Source: JBEHWX01 sp048498995 (GTDB taxonomy: Bacteria > Bacteroidota > Ignavibacteria > OLB7). From it: a DNA stretch of 49,689 bases. Under the pieces are notes generated by a model, which saw only the letters and a program-made list of their open reading frames with translations, was not told where the DNA came from and did not search any database. Of the stretch, positions 32,443 through 42,015 are shown piece after piece. How positions within the stretch are numbered: the first letter of the stretch is position 1; each line of letters starts with the position of its first letter. A program made the translations under genes and the position numbers. The stretch spans positions 1 through 49,689 of the forward strand of contig JBEHWX010000039.1 in NCBI GenBank assembly GCA_048498995.1. Direction: 5' to 3'.

Positions 32443-32893
32443 AGAGTCGTTCGGTTCTCCTGATAATTCCATAATCGCCGCACGGATCGTCGGAGCCTTG
32501 AAAATAGCGAATGGGGGAACGTCGGGCCGCATCCATCGCCGCGTACCGGGCCGGCCGACGCAGGGCATGTTCCGGTGCGCGCGGATATCGGATCGTGTCG
32601 GGATATCCGTCCCGTGGACGATGCACGCGGCGATCTGTTGCCCGCAACGGGGTGGTTGGCCATATTGGGCGCTTCCCGTCCCCTGGTCCACGGCCCTTCC
32701 TTCCATCCCCGTGGGATATCCCTTCTCGTGGTACGCGCCCGCCGCGCGCATTCGATATGTGCATGCGGCACACGCCCGTGGCTCATGCCCGTGGCTCACG
32801 GCGTGGCTCATTTCCGCGTCGCGTTCCGTTTCCGGCCCGCGCCATCGTGCAATCGACAATCAGTCAATGAACATAGCTGGAGCAGTCTCGATC
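32443..32893. other. Divergent intergenic region upstream of the two-component genes
   Basis: This 450-bp stretch has no supported gene. It is locally variable in composition, with a short repeat GCCCGTGGCTCA twice near 32770-32800. It must carry the promoter of the response regulator and that of the secreted-protein/metalloprotease pair, but no clear -33/-7 match was seen. Confidence 0.5.
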
Positions 32894-33502
32894 ATGATCC
32901 GATTCTCAACCTCGTCCCGCCGACGGCCGGGCGTGATGCCGCCGCCGCCGCTCGGAGCGCCGCTCCTGGCGCTGCTCGCCCTGCTGCTGGCGCTCCCGGC
33001 CGCGATGCCGGCCTCGGCGCAGGTCCGCGTCCTCCCGTTCCAGGAAATGGTCGCCTCGGCCGGAATGATCTTCATCGGCACGGTGAGCGACGTGCGCGGC
33101 GGAACCGATGAGCATGGCGATATCGTCACCTACACCACGTTCCGCGTCGAGCAGCCGATCCGCGGCGTCTCCGGGTCGACGATCACGGTGAAGCAGCTCG
33201 GCGGCCAGGCCGGCGGGCAGGGGGTGAAGATTGCCCACATGCGGTATTTCGCCGCCGGCGAGAAGGTGCTCGTCATGTTCTATCCGGTCTCGGATCTCGG
33301 CTTCACCAGCCCGGTCGGGCTCAACCAGGGAGTCTGGAGCGTGGCGGCGGACGGGGGCATCCTCGTCGATCCGGCGATGCAGGGTGCGCTCTCGCGGCTC
33401 GGACAAGAGCAGAAGGTGAAGATCGGCGGCGGGCGGGTGGTGCCGCGCGCGGCGATGGTTTCCCTGATCCGGAAGATCGGGAAGGGGGGAAGCGCCCGAT
33501 GA
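32894..33502 (+). CDS. Secreted OB-like protein coupled to the metalloprotease gene
   Basis: This 202-residue protein has a long signal region (basic start, then a Leu/Ala core, cleavage near ASAQ, residue about 43). The mature part begins VRVLPFQEMVASAGMIFIGT and continues in a pattern of beta strands (TVSDVRGGTDEHGDIVTYTTF, EQPIRGVSGSTITVKQLGG, GEKVLVMFYPVS) resembling small secreted proteins often encoded next to matrixin-like proteases. GGAG precedes the ATG at 32894. Its stop overlaps the start of the protease gene (ATGA), so the two are made together. It may be a chaperone, a prodomain-like inhibitor or a substrate; function inferred only from linkage. Confidence 0.65.
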   Translation: MIRFSTSSRRRPGVMPPPPLGAPLLALLALLLALPAAMPASAQVRVLPFQEMVASAGMIFIGTVSDVRGGTDEHGDIVTYTTFRVEQPIRGVSGSTITVKQLGGQAGGQGVKIAHMRYFAAGEKVLVMFYPVSDLGFTSPVGLNQGVWSVAADGGILVDPAMQGALSRLGQEQKVKIGGGRVVPRAAMVSLIRKIGKGGSAR

Positions 33503-36500
33503 AACGTGCAACAGCATGCGGGCTTGCCGCGGTTCTTCTGATGGCCAGCTGGCTCTATGCCATTGCCGGCGGCCCGCTCGGCGCCAGCGGCACCACGCCG
33601 TATCGTTATCCCGCCTCCGCGTTCCCGCTCACTTACAAGGTGGACCAGGGAGCGCTCGGCGCCTTCAGCGCCACCACCGCCCGCGGTATCGCCGATTACG
33701 CCTTCCAGCGGTGGGGCGCCGTCGCCAGCGCCAATCTCTCCTTCAGCAACGGAGGCCAGCTCGCGCGGAACGTCACCTCCGCCAACGACGCGTATATCTC
33801 CGGCACCACGCAGTTCTCCGACGGCGTCAACCCGGTGATCTTCGACTCCAGCGGCGCCATCACCGACGGCAAGCTCGGCATCGGCGCCAAGTCCTCCGTG
33901 CTCGGGTTCGCCGCCTCGGCCGTGAGCGCGGGGAACTACACCGAGGGCTTCGTGATCATCAACGGCTATCTGAGCGGCAGCGGCACCACCTACGATCAGG
34001 ATGTCTACAAGGCGGTGATCACGCACGAGGTCGGGCATTTCCTCGGCCTGTCGCACAGCCAGATCTCCATGCACGGGGAGTTCCCGACCATGTATCCGAC
34101 GGCGATCGACACGGCGATGAAGACCCTCGCGCCGGACGACACGCTGGCGCTGACGCGGCTCTATCCGGTCAGCGGCTGGGCCTCCGGCGTCGGGACCATC
34201 AGCGGCACCGTCCGCCGCCCGAGCGGCACGAACCTGAGCGGCGTCAACGTGATCGCCGTCGACTCCGCCTCGGGTACCGCCTACAGCACTGTGGTCGATT
34301 ACTTCTCCGGCACCGACACCTACTTCACCAACAAGCCGACCGCCAGCGGCGGATACTCCCTCTCGGGACTCTCCCCCGGCACCTACTTCGTCAGGATCGA
34401 GCCGATCAACTCCGGCTTCTCCGGAGGGTCGAGCGTCGCCAGCTACAGCACCCCGACCAACACGAGCGTGGCCCGCGAGTGGTACAACGGCGCGAGCGAG
34501 GGGGGAGACATGCTGACCGACAACACCAACGACAAGGTCGGCGTCCGCGTGACCGCCAACTCCACGACGAGCGGCATCAACATCACGTCGAACGAATCGA
34601 CCACGCTCGGCTCGATCACCAACGACAACGGATCTCCTCTCTCGCTGTTCCTGCTGCCGAGCAGCGCCATGACCCGTTACGCGGTGAAGTTCAACGCTCC
34701 CTCCAACGGATCGCTGCTCGGCGTCAAGTTCCGTCTCGACGCGGCCAACTCGCGGCTGCCGCTCAACGGCACGCTCACCATCACGGTGCACGCCAACGCG
34801 GCCGGGAGCCTCGCCGGCGTGCCCGGCACCGCGCTCGGCTCGGTGACCATTCCGTTCAGCGACCTGGCGACCGATCAGGTCAACGAGATATGGCTGCGCG
34901 GCCTCGGCACGGCGGTGAACTTCAACGGCGGCGACAGCTTCCACGTGTCGTTCCAGACCAACGGCGTCGGCGCGCTCGGATTCTTCTCGGACAACGGCTC
35001 CCCGACGGCCAACAGAAGCTCCTACTATACCACCGCCAACGGCTGGCGGAACTTCCCGCAGGGCTTCGCCAACGGCACCCCCGGCTACAACCTGATGGTG
35101 ACCGCGGTCTACTCCAGCTCCGTCTCCGGCAACCCGCAGCCGGCGGTGACCGTTGCCCCGGCGTCGCTCGACTTCGGACGCGTCCGCCCCGGAAGCACGG
35201 TCGATACAACGATCACCATCTCAAACTCCGGCACCGCCACGCTGAACGTGGCCGGCACGGCGATTCTCGGGAGGGATAGCGCCAGTTACGGCATCACGCG
35301 GAACGGCGGCGGCTTCTCCCTGACCGCGGGATCGTCGCGGACGCTGACGCTACGTTTCGCTCCGACGAACGCCGGCGGCTCGAAGTCCGCGACCCTCTCG
35401 ATCGCCAGCAACGCGGCCACCTCGCCGAACACCGTTCCGCTGGTCGGCATGGCGGTGGCGCCGACGGCCTCGAAGCTCCTGCCGTCGATCTCGTTCGGAC
35501 AGCGGCGGACCGGCGGCACCTACAACGTGGCGTTCGCCCTGCTCCGGAATACCGGCAACGACACGCTCCACATCACCGGCACCTCCCTCACGGGCGCCGA
35601 TGCCGGCGTGGGGCTGATTCTCCTGTCGAGAGCCAGCGCGATGATTCTTCCGCCGGACTCGACCGACACGGTGGTCGTCAGCTTCCTTCCGCTGCAGCGT
35701 CGGACCTACAACGCCACGCTCACCATCGCGCATGACGACACCAGCGGGAGCACGTCGTTCGCCGTGGCCGGCACCGGCATCGCTCCGGTCTTCGCCACCG
35801 TCGCCGACACGCTCTCGATCGGCAACGTCAGGGTGGGGACCACCGCGAGCGCGCCTCCCTATTACATCGGCAACGCCGGCGATGCCCCGATGACCGTCAC
35901 CAGAATCGCGGTGGTCGGCGCCGACAGCGCGAACATCTCCGTGGCGTCTCCGACCACGTTCCCGTTGATCATCGCGCCGGGGGATTCCGCGGCGGTGCAG
36001 CTCCGGTTCGCGCCCGATCAGCGGCGCGCCTATCAGGTGAAGCTCCGCGTGACGCATGACGCCGCCGGCGGCCCGACCGACAGGATCGTGACCGGACGAG
36101 GCATCGCGCCGGTGCTCGTGGCGCCGGCCGCGTCCGCCATCGGGAGCGTCCGTGTTGCCTCCTCGATCGACGGCGCCGTGACCCTGCAGAACACCGGCGA
36201 CGCGCCGCTGGCGATCGCCGGCGTGGAGATCACCGGAACGAACGCGAGCGAGTTCACCCTCGTGAGCCCGACCGCGTTCCCGGTCCAGGTGCCGGCCGGC
36301 GCGGGAGGATCGCTCCCGCTTCAGGTGCGGTTCCATCCGAACGGTCCGGGACTCAGAACCGCGACGATGAAGATCACCTCGGACGATCCGGCCCTGCCGA
36401 CGCGCGAGGTGCAACTGGCCGAGACCGGACTGCAGGGCGTGCTCTCGCCGCAATCCGGCACCGTCGACTTCGGCGACGTGCTGGTGACCTCGAGCCAGGT

Positions 36501-37734
36501 GGCCACGCTCGGCCTCACCAACACCGGCACCGACACGCTGACGATCTCCTCGGCGAAAGTGACCGGCGGCGAGTTCTCGATCGAGGGGGCGGACCCGGCC
36601 GGCATCAGAATCGCGCCGGAGATGACCGCGCAGCTCCACGTGAAATTCCTGCCGACCACGACCGGCATCAGGAGCGGTCTGCTGACGATCGCGACCGATG
36701 CCTCGATCGTCCCGGTCACGACGGTGCTCACCGGGCGTGGCGTGGCCGCGGGGCTCGCCGTGAGCCGGAGCGCGATCGATTTCGGCACGCTCGGCAGCGG
36801 CACCGGCGCTCTCGATTCGTTCGTGGTGAGGAACAGCGGCTCGCTTCCCCTCGCGGACGTGACGGTCCAGCTCGGTGGACCTTCAGCCGCCGCCTTCACG
36901 ATCGATGCCCCGACGACCCCGTTCTCGCTGGGCGTGGGCGAAGCCAGGACGGTTCACGTAACCTTGAAGCCGCAGTCGGCCTCGGCCCAGCTCGCCGCGA
37001 CCGTGCAGGTGCGGGAGGGGAGCGGCGAGACGCGGCAGGTGGATCTGACCGCGCGCATCGTGACCGGCACGCTCGCGTTCCCGGCCACGATCGACTTCGG
37101 CACGCACGCGGCCGCGAGCTTCCCTCGCGATACGACCATCACGCTCTGGAACCAGGGGGCCTCGCAGCTCCATCTTCTGGCCGCGACGACGACCGGTAAA
37201 CGCTCCGACGGCGCGACCGGGGAGTTCTTCCGCGTGACGTCACGGTCGATTCCGATCGACCTCGGTCCCACGAGCGGGCTTCAGGTCACCATCAGGTTCG
37301 ATCCGTTCGTGCTCGGCGATGCCTCCAGCGCGCGCGACTTCACCGGCACGCTCACCATCCAGGAGCTGACCCAGTCGTGGACCATCGACCTGCTCGGGAG
37401 CGTGGAAGCCCCGGTCTCGGCGGTCCGCTCCGGCGCGGTCGCCGCCGGCGGGATGTCGCTTGCCATCGATGTGGTAATGCCGAACCCGGCCGCCGGCCGC
37501 GCCGAGGTGCGCCTGACGGTCGACGGCGTGGGGCGGATTCCGGCGGCGATCTACGTCGTCGATCCGCTCGGCAACCGCGTGGCCGAAGCGTTCGACGGCA
37601 CGATCGAGGGATCCGGCGCGCGCGCCGAGCGGCGCTTCGTCATCGACGTGACCGGGCTTTCCTCGGGCGCCTATCGCGTGCTGCTGGTCACCGGCAACGG
37701 GACCATCTCACGTCCGCTGGTCGTGGTTCGCTGA
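33499..37734 (+). CDS. Large secreted matrixin-type metalloprotease with ASH/choice-of-anchor repeats and T9SS tail
   Basis: This 1411-residue protein has a signal peptide (about 1-24). A metzincin catalytic domain (about 30-230) carries the zinc motif HEVGHFLGLSH (His176, His180, His186) and a likely Met-turn at FPTMYP (Met198). A carboxypeptidase-regulatory-like Ig domain follows (about 233-330: GTISGTVRRPSGTNLSGV, GGYSLSGLSPGTYFVRI), then a beta region (about 370-545), then about seven repeats of the ASPM/SPD-2/Hydin (choice-of-anchor D) type with SLDFGRVRPGS, SISFGQRRTGG, SIGNVRVGTTA, TVDFGDVLVTS, AIDFGTLGSG and TIDFGTHAA starts. It ends in a T9SS sorting domain (MPNPAAGRAEVRLTVDG...LSSGAYRVLLVTG). 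It is predicted to be exported and surface bound. Confidence 0.88.
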   Translation: MKRATACGLAAVLLMASWLYAIAGGPLGASGTTPYRYPASAFPLTYKVDQGALGAFSATTARGIADYAFQRWGAVASANLSFSNGGQLARNVTSANDAYISGTTQFSDGVNPVIFDSSGAITDGKLGIGAKSSVLGFAASAVSAGNYTEGFVIINGYLSGSGTTYDQDVYKAVITHEVGHFLGLSHSQISMHGEFPTMYPTAIDTAMKTLAPDDTLALTRLYPVSGWASGVGTISGTVRRPSGTNLSGVNVIAVDSASGTAYSTVVDYFSGTDTYFTNKPTASGGYSLSGLSPGTYFVRIEPINSGFSGGSSVASYSTPTNTSVAREWYNGASEGGDMLTDNTNDKVGVRVTANSTTSGINITSNESTTLGSITNDNGSPLSLFLLPSSAMTRYAVKFNAPSNGSLLGVKFRLDAANSRLPLNGTLTITVHANAAGSLAGVPGTALGSVTIPFSDLATDQVNEIWLRGLGTAVNFNGGDSFHVSFQTNGVGALGFFSDNGSPTANRSSYYTTANGWRNFPQGFANGTPGYNLMVTAVYSSSVSGNPQPAVTVAPASLDFGRVRPGSTVDTTITISNSGTATLNVAGTAILGRDSASYGITRNGGGFSLTAGSSRTLTLRFAPTNAGGSKSATLSIASNAATSPNTVPLVGMAVAPTASKLLPSISFGQRRTGGTYNVAFALLRNTGNDTLHITGTSLTGADAGVGLILLSRASAMILPPDSTDTVVVSFLPLQRRTYNATLTIAHDDTSGSTSFAVAGTGIAPVFATVADTLSIGNVRVGTTASAPPYYIGNAGDAPMTVTRIAVVGADSANISVASPTTFPLIIAPGDSAAVQLRFAPDQRRAYQVKLRVTHDAAGGPTDRIVTGRGIAPVLVAPAASAIGSVRVASSIDGAVTLQNTGDAPLAIAGVEITGTNASEFTLVSPTAFPVQVPAGAGGSLPLQVRFHPNGPGLRTATMKITSDDPALPTREVQLAETGLQGVLSPQSGTVDFGDVLVTSSQVATLGLTNTGTDTLTISSAKVTGGEFSIEGADPAGIRIAPEMTAQLHVKFLPTTTGIRSGLLTIATDASIVPVTTVLTGRGVAAGLAVSRSAIDFGTLGSGTGALDSFVVRNSGSLPLADVTVQLGGPSAAAFTIDAPTTPFSLGVGEARTVHVTLKPQSASAQLAATVQVREGSGETRQVDLTARIVTGTLAFPATIDFGTHAAASFPRDTTITLWNQGASQLHLLAATTTGKRSDGATGEFFRVTSRSIPIDLGPTSGLQVTIRFDPFVLGDASSARDFTGTLTIQELTQSWTIDLLGSVEAPVSAVRSGAVAAGGMSLAIDVVMPNPAAGRAEVRLTVDGVGRIPAAIYVVDPLGNRVAEAFDGTIEGSGARAERRFVIDVTGLSSGAYRVLLVTGNGTISRPLVVVR

Positions 37735-37780
37735 TTCCGGCGACGGGCGCGCCCACCGCGGCGCGTGCTTCATGAATGCG

Positions 37781-37826
37781 CGAGGCCGCACCCGGTACCT
37801 GCCGGATGCGGCCTCGTTCGTTTCTC
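37781..37826 (+). terminator. Terminator of the metalloprotease gene
   Basis: Arms 37781-37790 and 37807-37816 pair perfectly with an inner CCGG/CCGG, followed by TTCGTTTCT on the plus strand. It lies between convergent genes. Confidence 0.75.
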
Positions 37827-37844
37827 ACGCTCCTCTCCCGACGC

Positions 37845-38789
37845 TCAGGGCTGGAGCACTTCCTTCGGGCTGCCGTTGACGGTGATCGTTACCGACGTCA
37901 CGGTGGGGAACTGGCGGAGCGTCTGCTCGATCTGCGATCTGGCGGCGGTGACCGCGCAGGCGCCGGCGATCCTGTTCAGCTCCGGGGAGAAGTCCGCGAC
38001 CGCCCTGCCGTTCTCGATGGTGATATCCCGAAGCCTCGTGCCGGCGGGGATCTCGCTGCCGTATCCCTCACGTCGCTCAGCGTCGCTCGGTCCCTCCAGC
38101 AGCGCGTTGAGCGCGCGCTCGGCCACCGCCACCGTCTTCTCCACCTGTCGGTTCCTCGCGAAGACGGCGCGGCAATCCTTGGCGGTTCCCTTCGCGGCGT
38201 TGGTCAGATAGATCCGGAGCGTCATCAGGCCCGCCGTGCCGTCGGAAACCACCCTGATCGGGATGGAGACCTTGTCGATCTCGCTTCCATCCTTGGCGGA
38301 GAACTGAAACACTTCCAGGAGCGCGTCGCCGGTGTAGCCCGGCTTCAGCGGCACGCGGAGCGAGTACGGATTGAAGTGCCCCATCTCCCCCTTCGCCATC
38401 GAGTGTCCCTCGGCCAGGATGCCGCCGTCGCCGCCGGTGACGCGATAGGCGAAGGCGTTCTCGAACGTGCGCGCGGTGCCTGAGAGCGTGAGAGCGTTGC
38501 CGGTGATCGCGTCGTCGGGCCGGGGGGAGGAGATGGTGATGTTCCGGCTGGCGGTTGGGATCCGGTCCGACGATCTGCGCGAGGTATCGCGGGTCGTGCC
38601 CGGATCGGACTTCGACGGATCGCCGTGCGTGTCGATCCATTCTCCCCGCGGAGCGGATGTATCGACGGCGCTCGTCGAATCCCGATGATGCTCCACCTTC
38701 ACGTCGCGGCCGCAGGCGGAGAGAAGAATGGCCAGCAGAAGCGCTCCCCAGAAGGGGATGGCGCGATGCGTGAAGATCTTCCGTGTCAT
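37845..38789 (-). CDS. Gmad2/GerMN domain lipoprotein
   Basis: This 314-residue protein has a lipoprotein signal (lipobox LLSAC, Cys about 26), a polar linker, an immunoglobulin-like Gmad2 domain (about 80-185: ITISSPRPDDAITGNALTLS, then AFAYRVTGGDGGILAEGHSM), and a C-terminal GerMN domain (about 190-314: LRIYLTNAAKG, VEKTVAVAERALNALLEGPS, RREGYGSEIPAGT, VADFSPELNRIAG). These domains were first seen in Firmicutes sporulation proteins but occur in many non-spore-formers; no sporulation is implied. The ATG at 38789 follows GGAGGA; an earlier ATG at 38843 hides the lipobox. Envelope function unknown. Confidence 0.85.
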   Translation of the reverse strand: MTRKIFTHRAIPFWGALLLAILLSACGRDVKVEHHRDSTSAVDTSAPRGEWIDTHGDPSKSDPGTTRDTSRRSSDRIPTASRNITISSPRPDDAITGNALTLSGTARTFENAFAYRVTGGDGGILAEGHSMAKGEMGHFNPYSLRVPLKPGYTGDALLEVFQFSAKDGSEIDKVSIPIRVVSDGTAGLMTLRIYLTNAAKGTAKDCRAVFARNRQVEKTVAVAERALNALLEGPSDAERREGYGSEIPAGTRLRDITIENGRAVADFSPELNRIAGACAVTAARSQIEQTLRQFPTVTSVTITVNGSPKEVLQP

Positions 38790-38910
38790 GATCTGATTCC
38801 TCCCGAATCCATTCCGATACTCATATGCCGTTCGCCACTGCATCGGACATGCCGGAGCCCGCGGAGTTGAAGGGGCGTCCGGCTGATTCCGCGCCCCGGG
38901 CCGGGCGCTG

Positions 38911-39639
38911 CTATCGATGCGCCGCGATCAACAGGAACATCGGACGATGGCGCTCGACGCTCCACTCCGGATGCGCGGCGATCTGCTCCGCGGTCGGTCC
39001 CCACTCCTCGAGATGCGTCACCGAAAAGCCGGCGCGCGCCAGCAGGGCGATGTGGGTGCCGATCGTGCGATGCTGTTTCACCACTCCCGGAGCAAGCCAG
39101 TCGGTGATGCGCGGACCTTCGTTCAGGTAGTTGTCGACCGGCCACGTGACGTCGCCGTTCTCCCCGGCCGACCAGCCCGGACGCGAGGGGGCCGTGTAGA
39201 TCGGGTGCTCGGTCGAGAAGATCCATGCTCCTCCGGGACGGAGGGCGCAATGGATGATGCCGAGCAGCCGTTCCAGATTCTCGACGTAGTGAACCGCGAG
39301 GGAGCTGAAGACGAGGTCGCAGGAATCGGCGGGGAGATCGAGATGCTCCAGATCCGACCGCTCGTAGATGATGCCCGCGTCCGATGTCATCGATCGCGCG
39401 CGCGTGAGCATCGCCTGGGAGATATCGTGGCCGCGCACGCTCCGCGCGCCATGCTGGCGTGCCCAGCGGGCGAACCAGCCGAAGCCGCAGCCGAGATCGA
39501 CGATCTCGAGGCCGCGCGGGTCCGGCAGCAGCGCCCGGAGCGCGGGCCATTCGGCTGCGCCGGACAGGCCGTTCACGGAGCGCTCGAGCCGGCTGTACGC
39601 CTCGAAGAACGCGGGGTCATCGTAGATGTTCTGCGTCAT
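38911..39639 (-). CDS. Class I SAM-dependent methyltransferase
   Basis: This 242-residue protein has the SAM-binding motif I VDLGCGFGWFARWARQHGA (about residues 47-65), motif II-like DISQAMLTRAR, SDLEHLDLPADSCDLVFSSL, and motif III LRPGGAWIFSTEHP. It resembles UbiE/tellurite-type small-molecule methyltransferases; the substrate is unknown. The start ATG is 21 bp after the folC-radC stop, so it probably belongs to the same transcript. Confidence 0.85.
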   Translation of the reverse strand: MTQNIYDDPAFFEAYSRLERSVNGLSGAAEWPALRALLPDPRGLEIVDLGCGFGWFARWARQHGARSVRGHDISQAMLTRARSMTSDAGIIYERSDLEHLDLPADSCDLVFSSLAVHYVENLERLLGIIHCALRPGGAWIFSTEHPIYTAPSRPGWSAGENGDVTWPVDNYLNEGPRITDWLAPGVVKQHRTIGTHIALLARAGFSVTHLEEWGPTAEQIAAHPEWSVERHRPMFLLIAAHR

Positions 39640-39660
39640 GACGTGTCGTTGTCCCAGGGC

Positions 39661-41787
39661 TCAGATATAGCCGCGCTCGCGCAGCGAAACGTAGCTGTCG
39701 CCGGCGATGATCACGTGGTCGTGGAACGGGATGCCGACCACGCGGCCGGTCTCGACGAGCTGCTTGGTGATGGCGATATCCTCGCGGCTCGGCATCGGGT
39801 TGCCGCTGGGGTGATTGTGCAGGCCGATGATGCTCGCCGCGCTCTCGACGATCGCGGTGCGGAACACCTCGCGCGGATGGACGATGGAGCTGTTGAGATT
39901 CCCCTCGGAGATCAGCTCGCGGCGCACCACCTGGTTGGCCGTGTTGAGGATCAGCACATAGAACTGCTCCTTGCGCGCGTCGCGGAGGAGCGGAATGAAG
40001 ATCGAGGCCACGTCCCCCGGCCCCTCGATGCGCGGCCTGTTGGCGAACGGCTCTATCTCGATTCTGCGGACCAGCTCGAACGCGGCCGCGAGGGTGACCG
40101 CCTTTGCCGGGCCGATCCCCTTCACCTTCTGCAGCTCGCGGACATCGCGCGCGGCCAGCGCCGTGAGCGATCCGAACCGGTGGAGGATCTTTCTGCTCAC
40201 CTCCACCACGTCCTCTCCCTGCGTGCCGGTGCGCAGCAGGATCGCCAGGAGCTCGGTGTCGGTGAGCGCGCGGGCGCCACGCTCCACCAGCCGCTCGCGA
40301 GGCTGTTCGGCGGCATTCCACTCCCGGACGGTCAGTCGTCGCTCCTCCCGTGTCGTTTTGCCGGGAGCATCGGCCGCGCTTCCGTCGGCATCATCGTGCC
40401 GCGCGCTCCCTCGCTCGGCCACCGTCGGGGTCGCCATCGACGGGACCTCGGAGGATGTCGCTTGCGATGAGGAGGGGAGGGGCCACGAGAGCTGCAGCGC
40501 CTCGCCGGCCACGTAGAACGATCCGCAGATCATCACCACCTCCTCCGGACGGGCATCGGCCACGGCGCGGAGTATCCCCTCGCGCACGCCGCCGGCGAGT
40601 ACCGTCGGGATGCCGGCGGCCGCGGCGCGGGAGGAGATCTCGTCGGCCGGGAGGGAGCGGGAGCTGTCGGCCCGCACCGCGTAGAGCGCCACGGCCTGCG
40701 GCTCGAAGATCTTGACGATGTCGGTGATCTCCTTGTCCTCCACGGCGCCGAAGACGAAGCGGATGTGTCGTCCGCCGCCGGTGAGGGAGGAGAGCGTATC
40801 CATCAGCACGCGCGCGCCGTCCGGGTTGTGCGCCACGTCGAGCAGCACGCGCGGAGATGCCTGGAGCACGCCGAAGCGTCCGGTGATGCCGCTCCGTTCC
40901 CTGACCGAGCGCATCCCCTCGCGGATCGCCTCGTCGGTCACGCCGAAGCGCGCGCCGATCAGCTCGATCACCGAGAGCGCGGTGCGGGCGTTGTCGATCT
41001 GATGCCGCCCGGTCAGGCCTATCGCGAGCCGGTCGAGCTGGTGTCTGCCGGTGATGAAGGAGGCGGTGACCTCCTCGAAGCTCATGTCGTGATAGATGGC
41101 GCGGCAGTACTGCTCGGCGAAGATGATCTCCGCGCCGACGTCGTGTCCGCGATGGAGGAAGATCTCCCGCAGCCTCGGTGCGATCTTGCCGATGACGGCC
41201 GGCACGCCCGGTTTGATGATGCCCGCCTTCTCGCCGGCGATCTCCTCGAGCGTGTTCCCCAGGTGCTTCATGTGATCGTAGCCGATCGAGGTGACGGCGC
41301 AGGCCACCGGACGCGCCACGTTGGTCGCGTCCAGACGCCCTCCCATGCCGGTCTCGATCACGGCTACGTCCACGCGCTCCTCGGCGAAGTGGCGGAAGGC
41401 GATGGCGGTGGTTCCCTCGAAGAAGGTGCAGGCGAGGCGCTCGATGGCCGGGAGCATCTCGCGCGTATAGCGCGCCAGGCGCTCGTCATCGATCGGCCGG
41501 CCGTTGACCCGGATCCGCTCGCCGAAGTCGACGAGATGGGGAGAGGTATACAGCCCGACATTCAGCCCGGCGGCGGCGAGGATCGAGGCGATCATCGAGC
41601 TGACCGATCCCTTGCCGTTGGTGCCGGCCACATGGATGGCCGGGAAGCGCAGATGCGGATCGCCGAACTCCGCCAGCAGCGCGGTGATCGGTTCCAGACC
41701 GAGCTTGATGCCGAAGGTCTGGAGGGAGAAGAGCCTGTCGAGCGCCGCGCGAAGCTCCGGATCTCGAAGGGTGGGGTTCGTGGCCAT
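39661..41787 (-). CDS. folC-radC: FolC-RadC fusion ORF: folylpolyglutamate/dihydrofolate synthase joined to a RadC/JAB domain protein
   Basis: One 708-codon frame without a stop encodes two normally separate proteins. Residues 1-433 are FolC, which adds glutamate to folates: P-loop GTNGKGS (55-61), TSPHLVDFGERIRVNG, TNVARPVACAVTSIGYDHM, LDVAHNPDGA and the C-terminal MICGSFYVAGEAL. Residues about 434-485 are a polar linker. Residues 486-708 are a complete RadC: VREWNAAEQPRERLVERGA, LLAILLRTGTQGEDVVEVSR, helix-hairpin-helix VKGIGPAKA, and JAB motif HNHPSGNPMPSREDI. An internal ATG (residue 451, position 40437) has GAGGT seven bases upstream, so RadC might also be made separately. Reading quality cannot be checked here; a lost stop codon is the alternative to a true fusion. 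Confidence 0.85.
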   Translation of the reverse strand: MATNPTLRDPELRAALDRLFSLQTFGIKLGLEPITALLAEFGDPHLRFPAIHVAGTNGKGSVSSMIASILAAAGLNVGLYTSPHLVDFGERIRVNGRPIDDERLARYTREMLPAIERLACTFFEGTTAIAFRHFAEERVDVAVIETGMGGRLDATNVARPVACAVTSIGYDHMKHLGNTLEEIAGEKAGIIKPGVPAVIGKIAPRLREIFLHRGHDVGAEIIFAEQYCRAIYHDMSFEEVTASFITGRHQLDRLAIGLTGRHQIDNARTALSVIELIGARFGVTDEAIREGMRSVRERSGITGRFGVLQASPRVLLDVAHNPDGARVLMDTLSSLTGGGRHIRFVFGAVEDKEITDIVKIFEPQAVALYAVRADSSRSLPADEISSRAAAAGIPTVLAGGVREGILRAVADARPEEVVMICGSFYVAGEALQLSWPLPSSSQATSSEVPSMATPTVAERGSARHDDADGSAADAPGKTTREERRLTVREWNAAEQPRERLVERGARALTDTELLAILLRTGTQGEDVVEVSRKILHRFGSLTALAARDVRELQKVKGIGPAKAVTLAAAFELVRRIEIEPFANRPRIEGPGDVASIFIPLLRDARKEQFYVLILNTANQVVRRELISEGNLNSSIVHPREVFRTAIVESAASIIGLHNHPSGNPMPSREDIAITKQLVETGRVVGIPFHDHVIIAGDSYVSLRERGYI

Positions 41788-42015
41788 GGACCTGAATTCC
41801 GAGCTGAATGAACAAACGACGCGCGGAAGATACGAACGTACCGGCGCCCGGCGGGAAGCGGCGCCCGGTGGGGCGCGGCGCCCTCCGGCGGGACGGCGAT
41901 GATCGGCGACGAGCCGGGTGAGGGGAGGGGATGAAAAGTGACGCCGCCGGCCGCTCCCCGGAGGGAGCGATCGGCGGCGTGCGCGTCGTCGTGATAACCG
42001 CTACGAGCGTGGATC
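41788..42015 (-). terminator. Intergenic segment with strong hairpin terminator of the H1-like gene
   Basis: At 41941-41980 ACGCCGCC...GGCGGCGT and the inner CGCTCC...GGAGCG form a long stem. On the minus strand it is followed by CACTTTTC. It lies 36 bp beyond the stop of the histone-H1-like gene. The remainder, up to the folC start, is GC-rich with GGCGCCCG-type repeats and no gene. Confidence 0.7.

Noticed and set aside
30044..32773. 909-residue minus-strand ORF covering kinase and regulator regions
   Set aside because: Only its kinase part is real. The regulator lies in another frame with its own motifs, and the ATGA overlap at 31750-31753 defines two genes.
37845..38789. Evidence for sporulation from the GerMN/Gmad2 domains
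   Set aside because: These domains occur in many non-sporulating bacteria, and nothing else in the window suggests endospores.
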